A stretch of DNA of 62,085 nucleotides from Gardnerella vaginalis (GTDB lineage: Bacteria > Actinomycetota > Actinomycetes > Actinomycetales > Bifidobacteriaceae): assembly GCF_001563665.1 (NCBI RefSeq), contig NZ_KQ961867.1:97743-159827 (forward strand), read 5' to 3'. The position numbers and the translations under genes are program-made. Positions 8,393 to 16,780 of the stretch are shown piece by piece. The notes beneath the pieces were generated by a model. That model saw nothing but the letters and a program-made list of their open reading frames with translations, did not search any database and was not told the DNA's origin. Each line of letters opens with the position of its first letter. The stretch's first letter is position 1.

Positions 8393-9841
8393 TTACTTGC
8401 AACGCTTTGTTAGCGGTTCCCATGGTTCAACTTGAATAGGTTCTTGCTTCAATACTTCAAGTGTTGCTGAATCAAGATACTTCTTATCAATAATGATCTC
8501 TGTTACATAGCGATCGAACCATTGTGCAGATCCAACGTAATATCCGTCTTCTCCTGCATCTTTACCCCAGCTGTTTTCAATCTTCCAGCGGTCTGGATTG
8601 CCGTCTTTGTCTAAGTTCACGCCTGTGAAAGTCATTGCATGGTTGCTTGGGCTATCCATGTATTCTAAGCCTTTAGCTTTGTCAAAAGTGAACTTTACAT
8701 CGAATAGTTCATCAACTCTAACTACTGCTGGATCAAAGAATCCATCATGTCGAAGAGAGAATTGAGTGCAATCGCATGCAAACCAGATTGGGTGTCCTGC
8801 TTCAAGCTGTGCTACAGCAGCTTTACGGAATACATCTAATGAAACGTTTACAAATTCCATATCTGGTGTTTCTGCAACATTTGTTGTGTATTTAATGCTA
8901 TATCTCTTGTTAAATGGTGTGCGTTCCATCGGAGAGTTATTTAGTGTGACGAAATCGTTTACGTCAACTGGTAAGTACTTTTTAGCGAACTCTAGAGGAG
9001 TGATGCCATATTCGCGAATCATAGGACGTTCATCTTTGCCTGTCTTAGGCTTTTTATTGTCGTCTTTCTTTTCACTTTCTTCGGCTTTTGTTCCGTCTTT
9101 CTTTTCACTATCTTTTTTATCGTCGTCTTCTTCTTTAGTGCGCGCAATGAAGTCAAATCGCTCTGGTGGTTCACCTAATGCAATTGTTACCATTCTGTAC
9201 ACAGTTTCCAAATCGCGTACTTTCATTTCACGCAATTCTTCTAATGAAGCTCCATTTTTATGAGCTTCACGCATTTGAGAAGCAAATTCACGCAACTTAG
9301 TGTTCACGTATTGTACGAAAGCGTCTGAATCACGAGAGTTTTCTGATTCTGGATATGCTGATTTTGGAACAAGTCCGTATTTGTTTACCAAGTTTACGAA
9401 CATCTGCCACCAACCGCCATCATCGATTGGTCCTTCGTTAATTACTTGGAAGAGTCTGCTATCAACTGGCTCGTCTAAAGTAGATAACACGTTTTCTAAA
9501 TACGCGTTTGCTTTTTCAATCTTATCCCAGAAGAAAAGATATGTTTCTGAGAACTCGAAGTCTTCTAAATTCCACTTGTGCATTAGCTCATAGCGCAAAG
9601 TGTTAAGAGATGCAAACATCCAGCAACGTCCTGAGTGCTGTTGATCTGTTATTGCTCCTTGCTTTAACTCTACTGAGAATGTTCTTGGTAGAGCTCTTTG
9701 ACCTTGATAGCTTGTTGCTGCTTTAAGAACGCCGCTAGAAACAGAAGCGTTTGCAGCTACGCGATTAGCGCGTTGGTCGTTAAAATGTTTTGAATAAGCA
9801 TGCACATGATCCAGTGTCACGGCTTTGATATTTTCTGCCAT
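8393..9841 (-). CDS. pepC: Aminopeptidase C (C1B / bleomycin-hydrolase family)
   Basis: Cytosolic cysteine aminopeptidase that trims peptides, probably including those imported by the Opp system transcribed divergently. The papain-type triad is visible: Cys73 in SGRCWMF, His in SNHAMTF (about 400) and Asn in ENSWG (about 420). At 482 residues it is longer than the roughly 445 usual for the family. The excess is a highly charged Lys/Asp/Glu insert at about 236-270 (runs such as EEDDDKKDSEKKDG), which is low-complexity and probably a surface loop. AAGGAG lies 13 bases before the ATG, a rather long spacing. Confidence 0.95.
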   Translation of the reverse strand: MAENIKAVTLDHVHAYSKHFNDQRANRVAANASVSSGVLKAATSYQGQRALPRTFSVELKQGAITDQQHSGRCWMFASLNTLRYELMHKWNLEDFEFSETYLFFWDKIEKANAYLENVLSTLDEPVDSRLFQVINEGPIDDGGWWQMFVNLVNKYGLVPKSAYPESENSRDSDAFVQYVNTKLREFASQMREAHKNGASLEELREMKVRDLETVYRMVTIALGEPPERFDFIARTKEEDDDKKDSEKKDGTKAEESEKKDDNKKPKTGKDERPMIREYGITPLEFAKKYLPVDVNDFVTLNNSPMERTPFNKRYSIKYTTNVAETPDMEFVNVSLDVFRKAAVAQLEAGHPIWFACDCTQFSLRHDGFFDPAVVRVDELFDVKFTFDKAKGLEYMDSPSNHAMTFTGVNLDKDGNPDRWKIENSWGKDAGEDGYYVGSAQWFDRYVTEIIIDKKYLDSATLEVLKQEPIQVEPWEPLTKRCK

Positions 9842-10270
9842 ATGACTTATTTTTCTCCTTGAATTAGATTGTGTATTAGAGAATAAATGCTATTGTATCT
9901 ACTGGAATGCATTAGGCTTATTGCTTTATGTTTCGTAATTGTGACATATTATTTACAAACTTGAGGAATTTTTGAATTATTGCCCTTGTTTCGATAAATT
10001 TTCTGTTTTTATCGTCAAATTCAGAATTTATTTTATTTATTATTATTTTCAATATTTATTACAATAAAAGATTTACTTAAGAGAAATTTATTTTTATTTT
10101 GTTAATTAAAGAAAATAAAAATAGCTCAAAACCTTTGATATATTGCGATTGTTGACCTATTTATAGTAACGAAATTATATAAAATTTTATGTAGAAAATA
10201 TATTAGATTATGCGCTAAATAGTGCGTTACTTATATGTCGTGTTGTACATAGGTTAGCTGAAAATATACT
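9842..10270. other. A+T-rich divergent intergenic region (pepC / opp)
   Basis: About 430 bp of strongly A+T-rich DNA between pepC and the opp leader. It must hold the divergent promoters. No conserved ORF, repeat array or confident operator was seen. Confidence 0.6.
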
Positions 10271-10278
10271 AATTACAG

Positions 10279-10384
10279 TCCCGAGTTCTGCAGAAGGGCG
10301 GATTAAGTGCGTCCTTTTTCGGGTATTTTAGTTGTAAAAGCGGCGTACGAACCTCCGCAGTTCGTAATTGCCTATGGAGGAATA
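10279..10384 (+). promoter_or_regulatory. Structured leader of the opp operon (attenuator-like)
   Basis: A 7-bp stem AAGGGCG/CGTCCTT (10294-10316) runs directly into TTTTT, like an intrinsic terminator. CCCGA (10280-10284) and TCGGG (10319-10323) can close around it. A second perfect 7-bp hairpin, TACGAAC/GTTCGTA (10346-10366), carries CCTCC (10352-10356), with its first C in the stem and the rest in the loop. This can pair with the GGAGG at 10376-10380. The set suggests control of transcription and translation of the peptide importer. No known riboswitch class was recognised. Confidence 0.4.
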
Positions 10385-10429
10385 ATGGTAGGCGGAGAAA
10401 AGAGTCACAATGATAAGATACATCGTTAA
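10385..10429 (+). CDS. Possible 14-residue leader peptide overlapping oppB
   Basis: The only strong Shine-Dalgarno near the operon (GGAGG, 10376-10380) sits 4 bases before an ATG that opens a 14-codon frame (MVGGEKSHNDKIHR) ending TAA at 10427-10429. It overlaps the oppB start (10410) in another frame. This would couple oppB translation to the leader. The peptide has no codon run typical of amino-acid attenuators, and the arrangement could be accidental. Confidence 0.3.
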   Translation: MVGGEKSHNDKIHR

Positions 10430-11393
10430 GCGATGCCTGAACTATGTGGTGATGCTGTTTGTCGCCGTATCTATGACGTATTTTTTGGCGAGCGCTTTTA
10501 TGGATCCACGTTCGAATTACATGTCTAGGCATCCGCATCCGCCGATTGCTTCAATCAACCGTTCCTTAGACTTAGCAAATATTAACGATCAAACACCAGT
10601 GCTTACACGTTATGGTCGTTGGCTTTACGGCATTCTCACTAGATGGGATTGGGGATTAAGCCCAGATCAAGCTCCAGTAGGCCCAGCAATTGCTTCTCGT
10701 ATTGGTGCATCAGTTCAGCTTGTTACTGGTGCTACTGTGCTTGGAATTGTTTTAGGCGTAAGCGTTGGTGTATATACAGCAATTAGACAATATAAGTGGC
10801 AAGATCGAGTTTTGAACTCTACTGCTACATTCTTGCTTGTTGTTCCTGCAGCAGTTTTGGGATTGATGGTTGTTCTTGCTGCTATTAACATCAATCGCCT
10901 TTCAGGAATTCGTATGTTCTACGTTACTGGATTACATTCGTATCAGGGTTCTAATCCACTTATGTTTATTCTTGATTTCTTGCAGCATTTGATATTGCCA
11001 ACTATTGTGATGACTATTCCAGGTATGGTTAGTTATCATTTAACGCAGCGTACTTATTTGCTTGATACTATGAACGCTGATTACGTTCGTACTGCTCGTG
11101 CTAAGGGTTTGCCATTGAATTTGGCTATACGCCGTCACGCATTGCGAACCTCTTTGATTCCAACTGCTGTTGACGTTGCATTCTCTATCGCTGGCGTATT
11201 TACTGGTGCTGTTATTACAGAAACTGTGTTTGCTATTAACGGCTTGGGTAGCTATTTTGTGCAAACAATTTTGCAAAACGATATCAATGGTTCTGTTGCC
11301 ATTGCTGCGTTTGGTGCAGTATGTACATTGACTGGTGCTTTGCTGGCAGATATCTTCTCTGCTTGGCTTGATCCGCGTATTCGTTTGAACTAA
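10410..11393 (+). CDS. oppB: Peptide ABC transporter permease, OppB/DppB type
   Basis: Inner-membrane permease of a binding-protein-dependent peptide importer. The 327-residue protein begins with a hydrophobic helix (YVVMLFVAVSMTYFLA), has a periplasm-side loop, then about five more membrane segments. The cytoplasmic coupling motif with YVRTARAKGLP lies around residue 225. Those features and the final DPRIRLN tail are typical of OppB. In-frame extension upstream is blocked by TAG at 10389. It is the first gene of oppB-oppC-oppDF, with the oppC frame opening right after its stop codon. Confidence 0.93.
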   Translation: MIRYIVKRCLNYVVMLFVAVSMTYFLASAFMDPRSNYMSRHPHPPIASINRSLDLANINDQTPVLTRYGRWLYGILTRWDWGLSPDQAPVGPAIASRIGASVQLVTGATVLGIVLGVSVGVYTAIRQYKWQDRVLNSTATFLLVVPAAVLGLMVVLAAININRLSGIRMFYVTGLHSYQGSNPLMFILDFLQHLILPTIVMTIPGMVSYHLTQRTYLLDTMNADYVRTARAKGLPLNLAIRRHALRTSLIPTAVDVAFSIAGVFTGAVITETVFAINGLGSYFVQTILQNDINGSVAIAAFGAVCTLTGALLADIFSAWLDPRIRLN

Positions 11394-11420
11394 ATGCAAG
11401 ACAGTGTAGGTGACATTAGC

Positions 11421-12374
11421 ATGAATAGTGATAAATCTTCACAACCTGTAGCTTCTTCTGAGAAGAATCATTCGAAAAAGAATGCTTCTGGCGCATGGGG
11501 TAATTTTAAGCGTACTGGCAAATTAACACTTTATACACGTCGTTTCTTTAGACGTCCTTCTGCAGTTGTTGGTTTGGTTATGCTTATTATCTTGGTTCTC
11601 TTCGCAATATTTGGTTCAAAGATTTCGAAGTATAAGTACGATGAGCCAGATTTTACGGCTCTTGCCACTCCTCCTTCTGCTGATCACTGGCTTGGAACTA
11701 CTCCTGGCGGTTCAGACATGTACGCTATGGTAGTTCGTGGTTTAGGTCGTTCTCTTTCTATAGGTATTGTTAGCTCAATTACAATCACTGTTATTGCTGC
11801 TTTGGTTGGTACTGCTATCTCATACTTTGAAGGTTGGTTTGAGCAAGTCGGAATGTGGATTCTTGATATGCTGCTGATCGTACCTTCATTCCTGCTTATC
11901 GCGTTAATAATCAGCGCATCTACTGGCGGCAGCGATTGGCTCTGGCTTGCATTTGGTTTAACAGCGTTTGGCTGGATTGGTTATGCTCGTACTCTTCGTA
12001 CACTTACATTGAGCTTACGTGAGCGTGAATATGTTCGTGCAGCTAAGTTTGCTGGTGTTTCTTCGTTTGTTATTATTGTGCGCCATTTAGTTCCAAATCT
12101 TGGTTCTGTGTTGATTATTAACACAGTTCTTGGCGTTATTGGTGCAATTAACGGTGAAACTGCTTTGAGCTTCTTAGGCCTTGGTATTAAAGCTCCAGAT
12201 ACTTCTCTTGGTACTTTACTTAACGCAGGTCAAAGTGTTGTTCAGACTTCTCCATGGGTCTTATTAGTTCCATCAGCTGTGCTTGTTTTGCTCACTTTCT
12301 CTGTTCAGCTTATTGGTGACGGCTTGCGCGATGCAATTGATCCATATTCCAAGTCAGTTGGTAAAGCTGAGTAA
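11421..12374 (+). CDS. oppC: Peptide ABC transporter permease, OppC/DppC type
   Basis: Second permease of the peptide importer. After a polar cytoplasmic head (about 45 residues) it has the classic OppC N-terminal segment RRPSAVVGLVMLIILVL, then a DHWLGTTPGG loop and several membrane helices. The coupling motif with EREYVRAAKFAGV follows. The frame is open from 11394, immediately after the oppB stop, but the ATG at 11421 has GTAGGTGA upstream and is the likelier start. Only 21 bp separate it from oppDF, so the three genes form one operon. Confidence 0.93.
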   Translation: MNSDKSSQPVASSEKNHSKKNASGAWGNFKRTGKLTLYTRRFFRRPSAVVGLVMLIILVLFAIFGSKISKYKYDEPDFTALATPPSADHWLGTTPGGSDMYAMVVRGLGRSLSIGIVSSITITVIAALVGTAISYFEGWFEQVGMWILDMLLIVPSFLLIALIISASTGGSDWLWLAFGLTAFGWIGYARTLRTLTLSLREREYVRAAKFAGVSSFVIIVRHLVPNLGSVLIINTVLGVIGAINGETALSFLGLGIKAPDTSLGTLLNAGQSVVQTSPWVLLVPSAVLVLLTFSVQLIGDGLRDAIDPYSKSVGKAE

Positions 12375-12395
12375 CGAGCGTTTGGAGTAATAAAC

Positions 12396-14333
12396 ATGAC
12401 TATGAATGTGGGGAATGGCGAAATGAGCGAAACGAATAATATAAATCAAATGGCTCAAGTGAATCCAGTAGATTCTGGCAATTTTGCAGGAGATTCTGCT
12501 GGAGAACCTTTGCTTTCTGTTCGAAACTTATCCGTTAGCTTTGCTTCTGAAGCTGGAACTGTTCACGCAGTTCGAGATATGAATTTTGATTTGTATCGCG
12601 GGAAAACAATTGGTATTGTTGGCGAATCTGGCTCTGGTAAATCTGTTACTTCTTTGGCTGTTATGGGTTTGCTAGATAAAAATGCTAGTGTTAAAGGCTC
12701 AGTAAAATATATGGGTGAAGAGCTTTTAACTAAGTCAGATGCTGATATGAGTAAGATTCGTGGCAAGAACATAGCCATGGTTTTCCAGGATCCTCTTTCA
12801 GCTTTGACGCCTGTTTTCTCTATCGGAGATCAGCTTAAAGAAGCTTTGATAATTCATAATCCAAAGATGACTGATGAACAGATTCGTCGTCGTTCTATTG
12901 AACTACTTAATTTGGTAGGCATCAGCAAGCCTAGCGAACGGTTGAAAGCTTTTCCTCATGAGTTCTCTGGTGGTATGCGTCAGCGTGTGATGATCGCTAT
13001 GGCAATTGCTAATAATCCAGACATAATTATTGCAGACGAACCAACAACTGCTTTGGATGTTACTATTCAAGCTCAAGTTTTGGAAGTTTTGAAGAAAGCT
13101 CAGCGTGAAACTGGCGCAGCAATGATTTTCATCACTCATGATTTGGGTGTTATAGCTGGTATTGCTGACGAAGTTATAGTTATGTATTCAGGACATTTGG
13201 TTGAGCATAACAGCGTAGAAGAAATTTTCGCTCATCCAACGCAACCGTATACGATTGGTTTGCTTGGTGCTGTTCCACGTGTAGATCAGAAGCGTCAGCA
13301 TCGTTTAACTCCTATTTCTAAGCCAACTATGGATATGTTGATGGCTGAAGAAAATAATGGAAATCCTGATAGCATGATTGGACTTGAAGCAGAAAGTGAA
13401 ACTGTTCGTTCGTTAATCCATTCTGAAACTGAAAAACCAATCAAGCCTATGTTTGAAGGCATCCCTCGTGAAAATCGTAGGATTGTCTTGGAAGTTAAAA
13501 ATTTGGTTAAGACTTTCCCGATTACAGGCGGTGGTTTCTTACGCCGTAAGATTGGCGAAGTTCGTGCTGTTGATGGCGTGAGCTTAGAAGTTCGTGAAGG
13601 TGAAACCGTAGCTTTAGTTGGTGAATCTGGCTCTGGTAAATCTACAACGTTGATGGAGATTATGGGCTTGAAACAGCCTGAGTCTGGTTCTATTACTGTT
13701 TTTGGTAAGAAATTAGATAGAAGTTTAACCAATTTGGATCGCATGAAATTGCGTGCGAATATGCAATACGTCTTCCAAGATCCAATGAGCTCGCTTGATC
13801 CGCGTATGTTGGTTTACGATATTTTAGCTGAGCCTTTGCGTGTGCAGCATAAGTCTAAGGAAGACATTCGCGTGCGAATTGCTGAGCTTATGCAATTGGT
13901 TGAGTTGAATCCAGATCAAGTTGATCGATTCCCAACTCAGTTCTCTGGTGGTCAGCGTCAGCGTATTGCTATTGCGCGTGCTTTAGCTGTAAATCCTAAG
14001 CTTTTACTTCTTGATGAGCCTGTATCTGCTTTGGATGTTTCTATTCAGGCTGGAATTATCAATTTGCTTGAAGATTTGCAAGATAAGCTCGGTGTTGCAT
14101 ATTTGTTTGTGGCGCATAATATGGCAGTGGTTCGTCATATTTCTAGTCGAATTGCAGTTATGTATCACGGACGAATTGTGGAAGCTGGAGAAACTGATGA
14201 AGTCTTTGACAATCCTCAGCATCCTTACACTAAGGCTTTGATTAGCGCTGTTCCTATTCCAGATCCTACTATTGAGAAGAATCGTAAGCGTATTATTCTT
14301 TCCGAAGATGATTCGTTTGATAATATTAAGTGA
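12396..14333 (+). CDS. oppDF: Peptide ABC transporter ATP-binding protein, fused OppD-OppF
   Basis: Carries both nucleotide-binding domains of the importer in one 645-residue chain. Domain 1 has Walker A GESGSGKS (about 76-83), signature SGGMRQR (about 191) and Walker B IIIADEPT (about 209). Domain 2 has GESGSGKS (about 409), SGGQRQR (about 517) and LLLLDEPV (about 536). Each is followed by the C-terminal extension seen in OppD/OppF (HPTQPYTIGLLGAVP and HPYTKALISAVP). Both ATP sites look intact. Start ATG has GGAG 8 bases upstream. The fusion of D and F is common in actinobacteria. A strong terminator follows, so oppA downstream has its own transcript. Confidence 0.95.
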   Translation: MTMNVGNGEMSETNNINQMAQVNPVDSGNFAGDSAGEPLLSVRNLSVSFASEAGTVHAVRDMNFDLYRGKTIGIVGESGSGKSVTSLAVMGLLDKNASVKGSVKYMGEELLTKSDADMSKIRGKNIAMVFQDPLSALTPVFSIGDQLKEALIIHNPKMTDEQIRRRSIELLNLVGISKPSERLKAFPHEFSGGMRQRVMIAMAIANNPDIIIADEPTTALDVTIQAQVLEVLKKAQRETGAAMIFITHDLGVIAGIADEVIVMYSGHLVEHNSVEEIFAHPTQPYTIGLLGAVPRVDQKRQHRLTPISKPTMDMLMAEENNGNPDSMIGLEAESETVRSLIHSETEKPIKPMFEGIPRENRRIVLEVKNLVKTFPITGGGFLRRKIGEVRAVDGVSLEVREGETVALVGESGSGKSTTLMEIMGLKQPESGSITVFGKKLDRSLTNLDRMKLRANMQYVFQDPMSSLDPRMLVYDILAEPLRVQHKSKEDIRVRIAELMQLVELNPDQVDRFPTQFSGGQRQRIAIARALAVNPKLLLLDEPVSALDVSIQAGIINLLEDLQDKLGVAYLFVAHNMAVVRHISSRIAVMYHGRIVEAGETDEVFDNPQHPYTKALISAVPIPDPTIEKNRKRIILSEDDSFDNIK

Positions 14334-14374
14334 TTTCTAAAAGTCTTAAAAAGATTTTTGAACTTACTTTTACT

Positions 14375-14418
14375 TGGGGCGTATTCCATAGAATTTAGGA
14401 ATCGCCCCATAATTTTTT
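14375..14418 (+). terminator. Terminator after oppDF
   Basis: A stem formed by TGGGGCG-ATTCC and GGAAT-CGCCCCA with one bulge, followed by TAATTTTTT. Confidence 0.8.
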
Positions 14419-14722
14419 CTAAAATTGCTTCATGCTAGTACAAGATTTTTTATTTAAAAAAATGTTATGCACGTCTATTTTTTTGTAAACATTAGATAAA
14501 CTAACGTAAAGTAAAATATTTTGTTTTTTAATAAAAATTAACTAAAAAATTTTTAGTTTTCACTTTTATTTGAATGAATTACCATTTTATTTAATGAAGA
14601 TTTGTTTAGCAAACGTTATCTGCGGAAGTATTTGAGAAAATTGTAACCCAAATGTCACATGATTGGATATACTCTATCCACATACCGGAAAAGAGGACAT
14701 CATCCGGGGAATGAGAGGAATC

Positions 14723-16465
14723 ATGAAAAATACGAATGCAGGTAAATTGACTGTATTTGCAGCTGCAGCTCTTTCGCTCACCATGTTGCTTGGTGCCTGT
14801 GGTGCTGATACTGCTAACAGTGGCAATAAGTCTTTGACTGAAGAGCCAGCTGCCGGTGTTGACACTTCTTATACTGGCGAACTTCCAATGCCAGATGTCA
14901 ACAAGCGTTACGACAATCCACAGACTCGCGATAACATCAAGGATGGCGGTACTTACACCGTTGCTCTTCCTGTTCTCGGTCCAAACTGGAATTACGCTTC
15001 TAACGATGGTAATTCTGGTTACATGGCTACTTTGTGGAGCTTCTACCAGCCAAATCTTATGGCTTACGACACCGTCAAGGGTGAGAAGATCAAGTACAAC
15101 CCTGACTACGTCACTTCCGTCAAGAAAGTTAGCGATAATCCACTCGTCGTTCAGTACAACTTGAACCCAAAGGCTAAGTGGAACGATGGCACAGATATCG
15201 ACTACACTGCTTTTAAGGCGACTTGGCAAGCTTTGAACGGAAAGAACAAGGATTATTCTGTTCCTAGCACCGAAGGTTATGATTGCATCGAGTCTGTTGA
15301 GCAAGGCTCCAGCCCTAAGCAAGTAATCGTTAAGTACAACAAGCCATGCGCTACTTGGGAAATGCTTTTCGCTCCATTAGTTCATCCAAAGGCTGGTGAC
15401 GTTCAGACCTTCAACCAGGGTTGGGTTAATAAGCCTCACAATGAGTGGGGTGCAGGTCCATTCCAGATTGAGTCTGCAACTGATAACCAGGTTGTCTTCA
15501 CACGCAATCCAAAGTGGTGGGGCAAGAAGGCTAAGCTCGATAAGATCGTTGTAAAGCGTATGGAAGATACTGCTGCTTTGAACGCTTTCCAGAATGGCGA
15601 AATCGATGCTGTAACCGATTCTATCTCCTATAAGGATTCTATTAAGGCTGCTCGTAGCGTTAAGGGCGCTCAGCTCCGTTACGGCTACAGCACCAAGGTT
15701 CGCGTTTTGAACTTCAATTCTCAGTCCAAGCCATTGAATGATCTTGCAGTCCGCAAGGCTGTTGTTCAGGCTTTCGATGTTACTACTTACAACAAGATTC
15801 AGTTCCAGGGCATGAACTGGAAGAGCGAACAGCCAGGTTCTGAGCTCCTTTCCATGTTCCAGGCAGGATACAAGAACAATCTCCCAGCTGAAGGCAAGTA
15901 CAACGTTGCTAATGCAAAGAAGACTCTTGAAGCTGCTGGTTACAAGATGGGCTCTGATGGCTACTACGCTAAGGATGGTAAGCCACTCGAGATTTCCTTC
16001 ACCTTCTTCGGTGATGACTCTACTCAGGCAGCTCTTGCTAACGCTTTCCAAGCTATGATGAAGAAGGCTGGAATCAAGTGCAAGACTGTGAACCAGGCTG
16101 TTGCTAAGTTCTCTAAGGTTGTTGCTGCTCACGATTACCAGGTACTTCCATTGGCATGGCAGTCCCAATCTCCATTGAGCTTCTTGTCTGCAGCTAGCCA
16201 GGTTTACAAGTCTGATAGCGATTCTAACTTGGGTCTTGTTGGCAACAAGGATATTGATGCCATGCTCGATAAGGTCGGCAAGACTTACGATTACAAGGAA
16301 CAGACTGAGTACGCTAACAAGGCAGAATCTGAAGCTCTTGCACTGTATGGCACTCTTCCAGTTTCCGCTCCTCCTATCTATCAGGTGTTCAAGAAGGGCT
16401 TTGCTAACAATGGCCCTGCTGGTTATGCAACCACCTACCCAGAGGATATGGGCTGGCAGAAGTGA
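14723..16465 (+). CDS. oppA: Peptide-binding lipoprotein, family 5 (OppA/DppA type)
   Basis: Extracellular solute-binding protein that delivers peptides to OppBC. The N-terminus is a lipoprotein signal: positive MKNTNAGK, hydrophobic stretch, lipobox LLGAC with the modified Cys near residue 25. The family-5 core follows, with YDNPQTRDNIKDGGTYTVAL, the WNDGTDIDYTAFKATW stretch and NDLAVRKAVVQAFD. The ATG at 14723 (GAGGAATC before it) is preferred to the upstream in-frame ATG at 14663, which would bury the signal peptide; this gives 580 residues. Codon use is rich in AAG, AAC and CTC, unlike its neighbours, as expected for a highly expressed gene. It is separated from oppDF by a terminator and about 300 bp of A+T-rich DNA and has its own terminator. 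Confidence 0.94.
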   Translation: MKNTNAGKLTVFAAAALSLTMLLGACGADTANSGNKSLTEEPAAGVDTSYTGELPMPDVNKRYDNPQTRDNIKDGGTYTVALPVLGPNWNYASNDGNSGYMATLWSFYQPNLMAYDTVKGEKIKYNPDYVTSVKKVSDNPLVVQYNLNPKAKWNDGTDIDYTAFKATWQALNGKNKDYSVPSTEGYDCIESVEQGSSPKQVIVKYNKPCATWEMLFAPLVHPKAGDVQTFNQGWVNKPHNEWGAGPFQIESATDNQVVFTRNPKWWGKKAKLDKIVVKRMEDTAALNAFQNGEIDAVTDSISYKDSIKAARSVKGAQLRYGYSTKVRVLNFNSQSKPLNDLAVRKAVVQAFDVTTYNKIQFQGMNWKSEQPGSELLSMFQAGYKNNLPAEGKYNVANAKKTLEAAGYKMGSDGYYAKDGKPLEISFTFFGDDSTQAALANAFQAMMKKAGIKCKTVNQAVAKFSKVVAAHDYQVLPLAWQSQSPLSFLSAASQVYKSDSDSNLGLVGNKDIDAMLDKVGKTYDYKEQTEYANKAESEALALYGTLPVSAPPIYQVFKKGFANNGPAGYATTYPEDMGWQK

Positions 16466-16520
16466 GTAAATTTGTTACAATAACTTGTAAGAATTTACTT
16501 AAGCTAATTGCTTAACTTAC

Positions 16521-16564
16521 AGCATGTGGTGTGTGGCTTTGAGCTATGCACCACATGCTTTTAT
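16521..16564 (+). terminator. Terminator of oppA
   Basis: A perfect 11-bp stem (AGCATGTGGTG with CACCACATGCT) followed by TTTTATTCTT. Confidence 0.9.
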
Positions 16565-16616
16565 TCTTGTCTAGTTACAAAACTTAATAATTAAATAATT
16601 TTTAATCTTTTGCGAA

Positions 16617-16768
16617 TAAGCAAAATTAAAGCAAGATAGAAATTAAAATCGAAATAAAGATAGAAATTAAAATCGAATTAAAGCAAAATTGAATTAGAGC
16701 AAGATCGAGTTAAAAATAGAAATTAAAATCGAATTAGAGCAAGATCAAGTTAAAAATCGAAATAAAGG
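16617..16768. repeat. Degenerate tandem repeats upstream of the ABC exporter
   Basis: About 150 bp built from variants of ATAGAAATTAAAATCGAA and TTAAAGCAAGAT, purine-rich on the + strand. It ends in the AAGGAG ribosome site of the first exporter gene. No gene fits here. Confidence 0.75.
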
Positions 16769-16780
16769 AGAATCTAGCGC

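Noticed and set aside
15377..16168. 263-residue minus-strand frame opposite oppA (also 14606-15322)
   Set aside because: oppA is strongly supported by family motifs and codon bias; the antisense frames are a by-product of that biased codon use.
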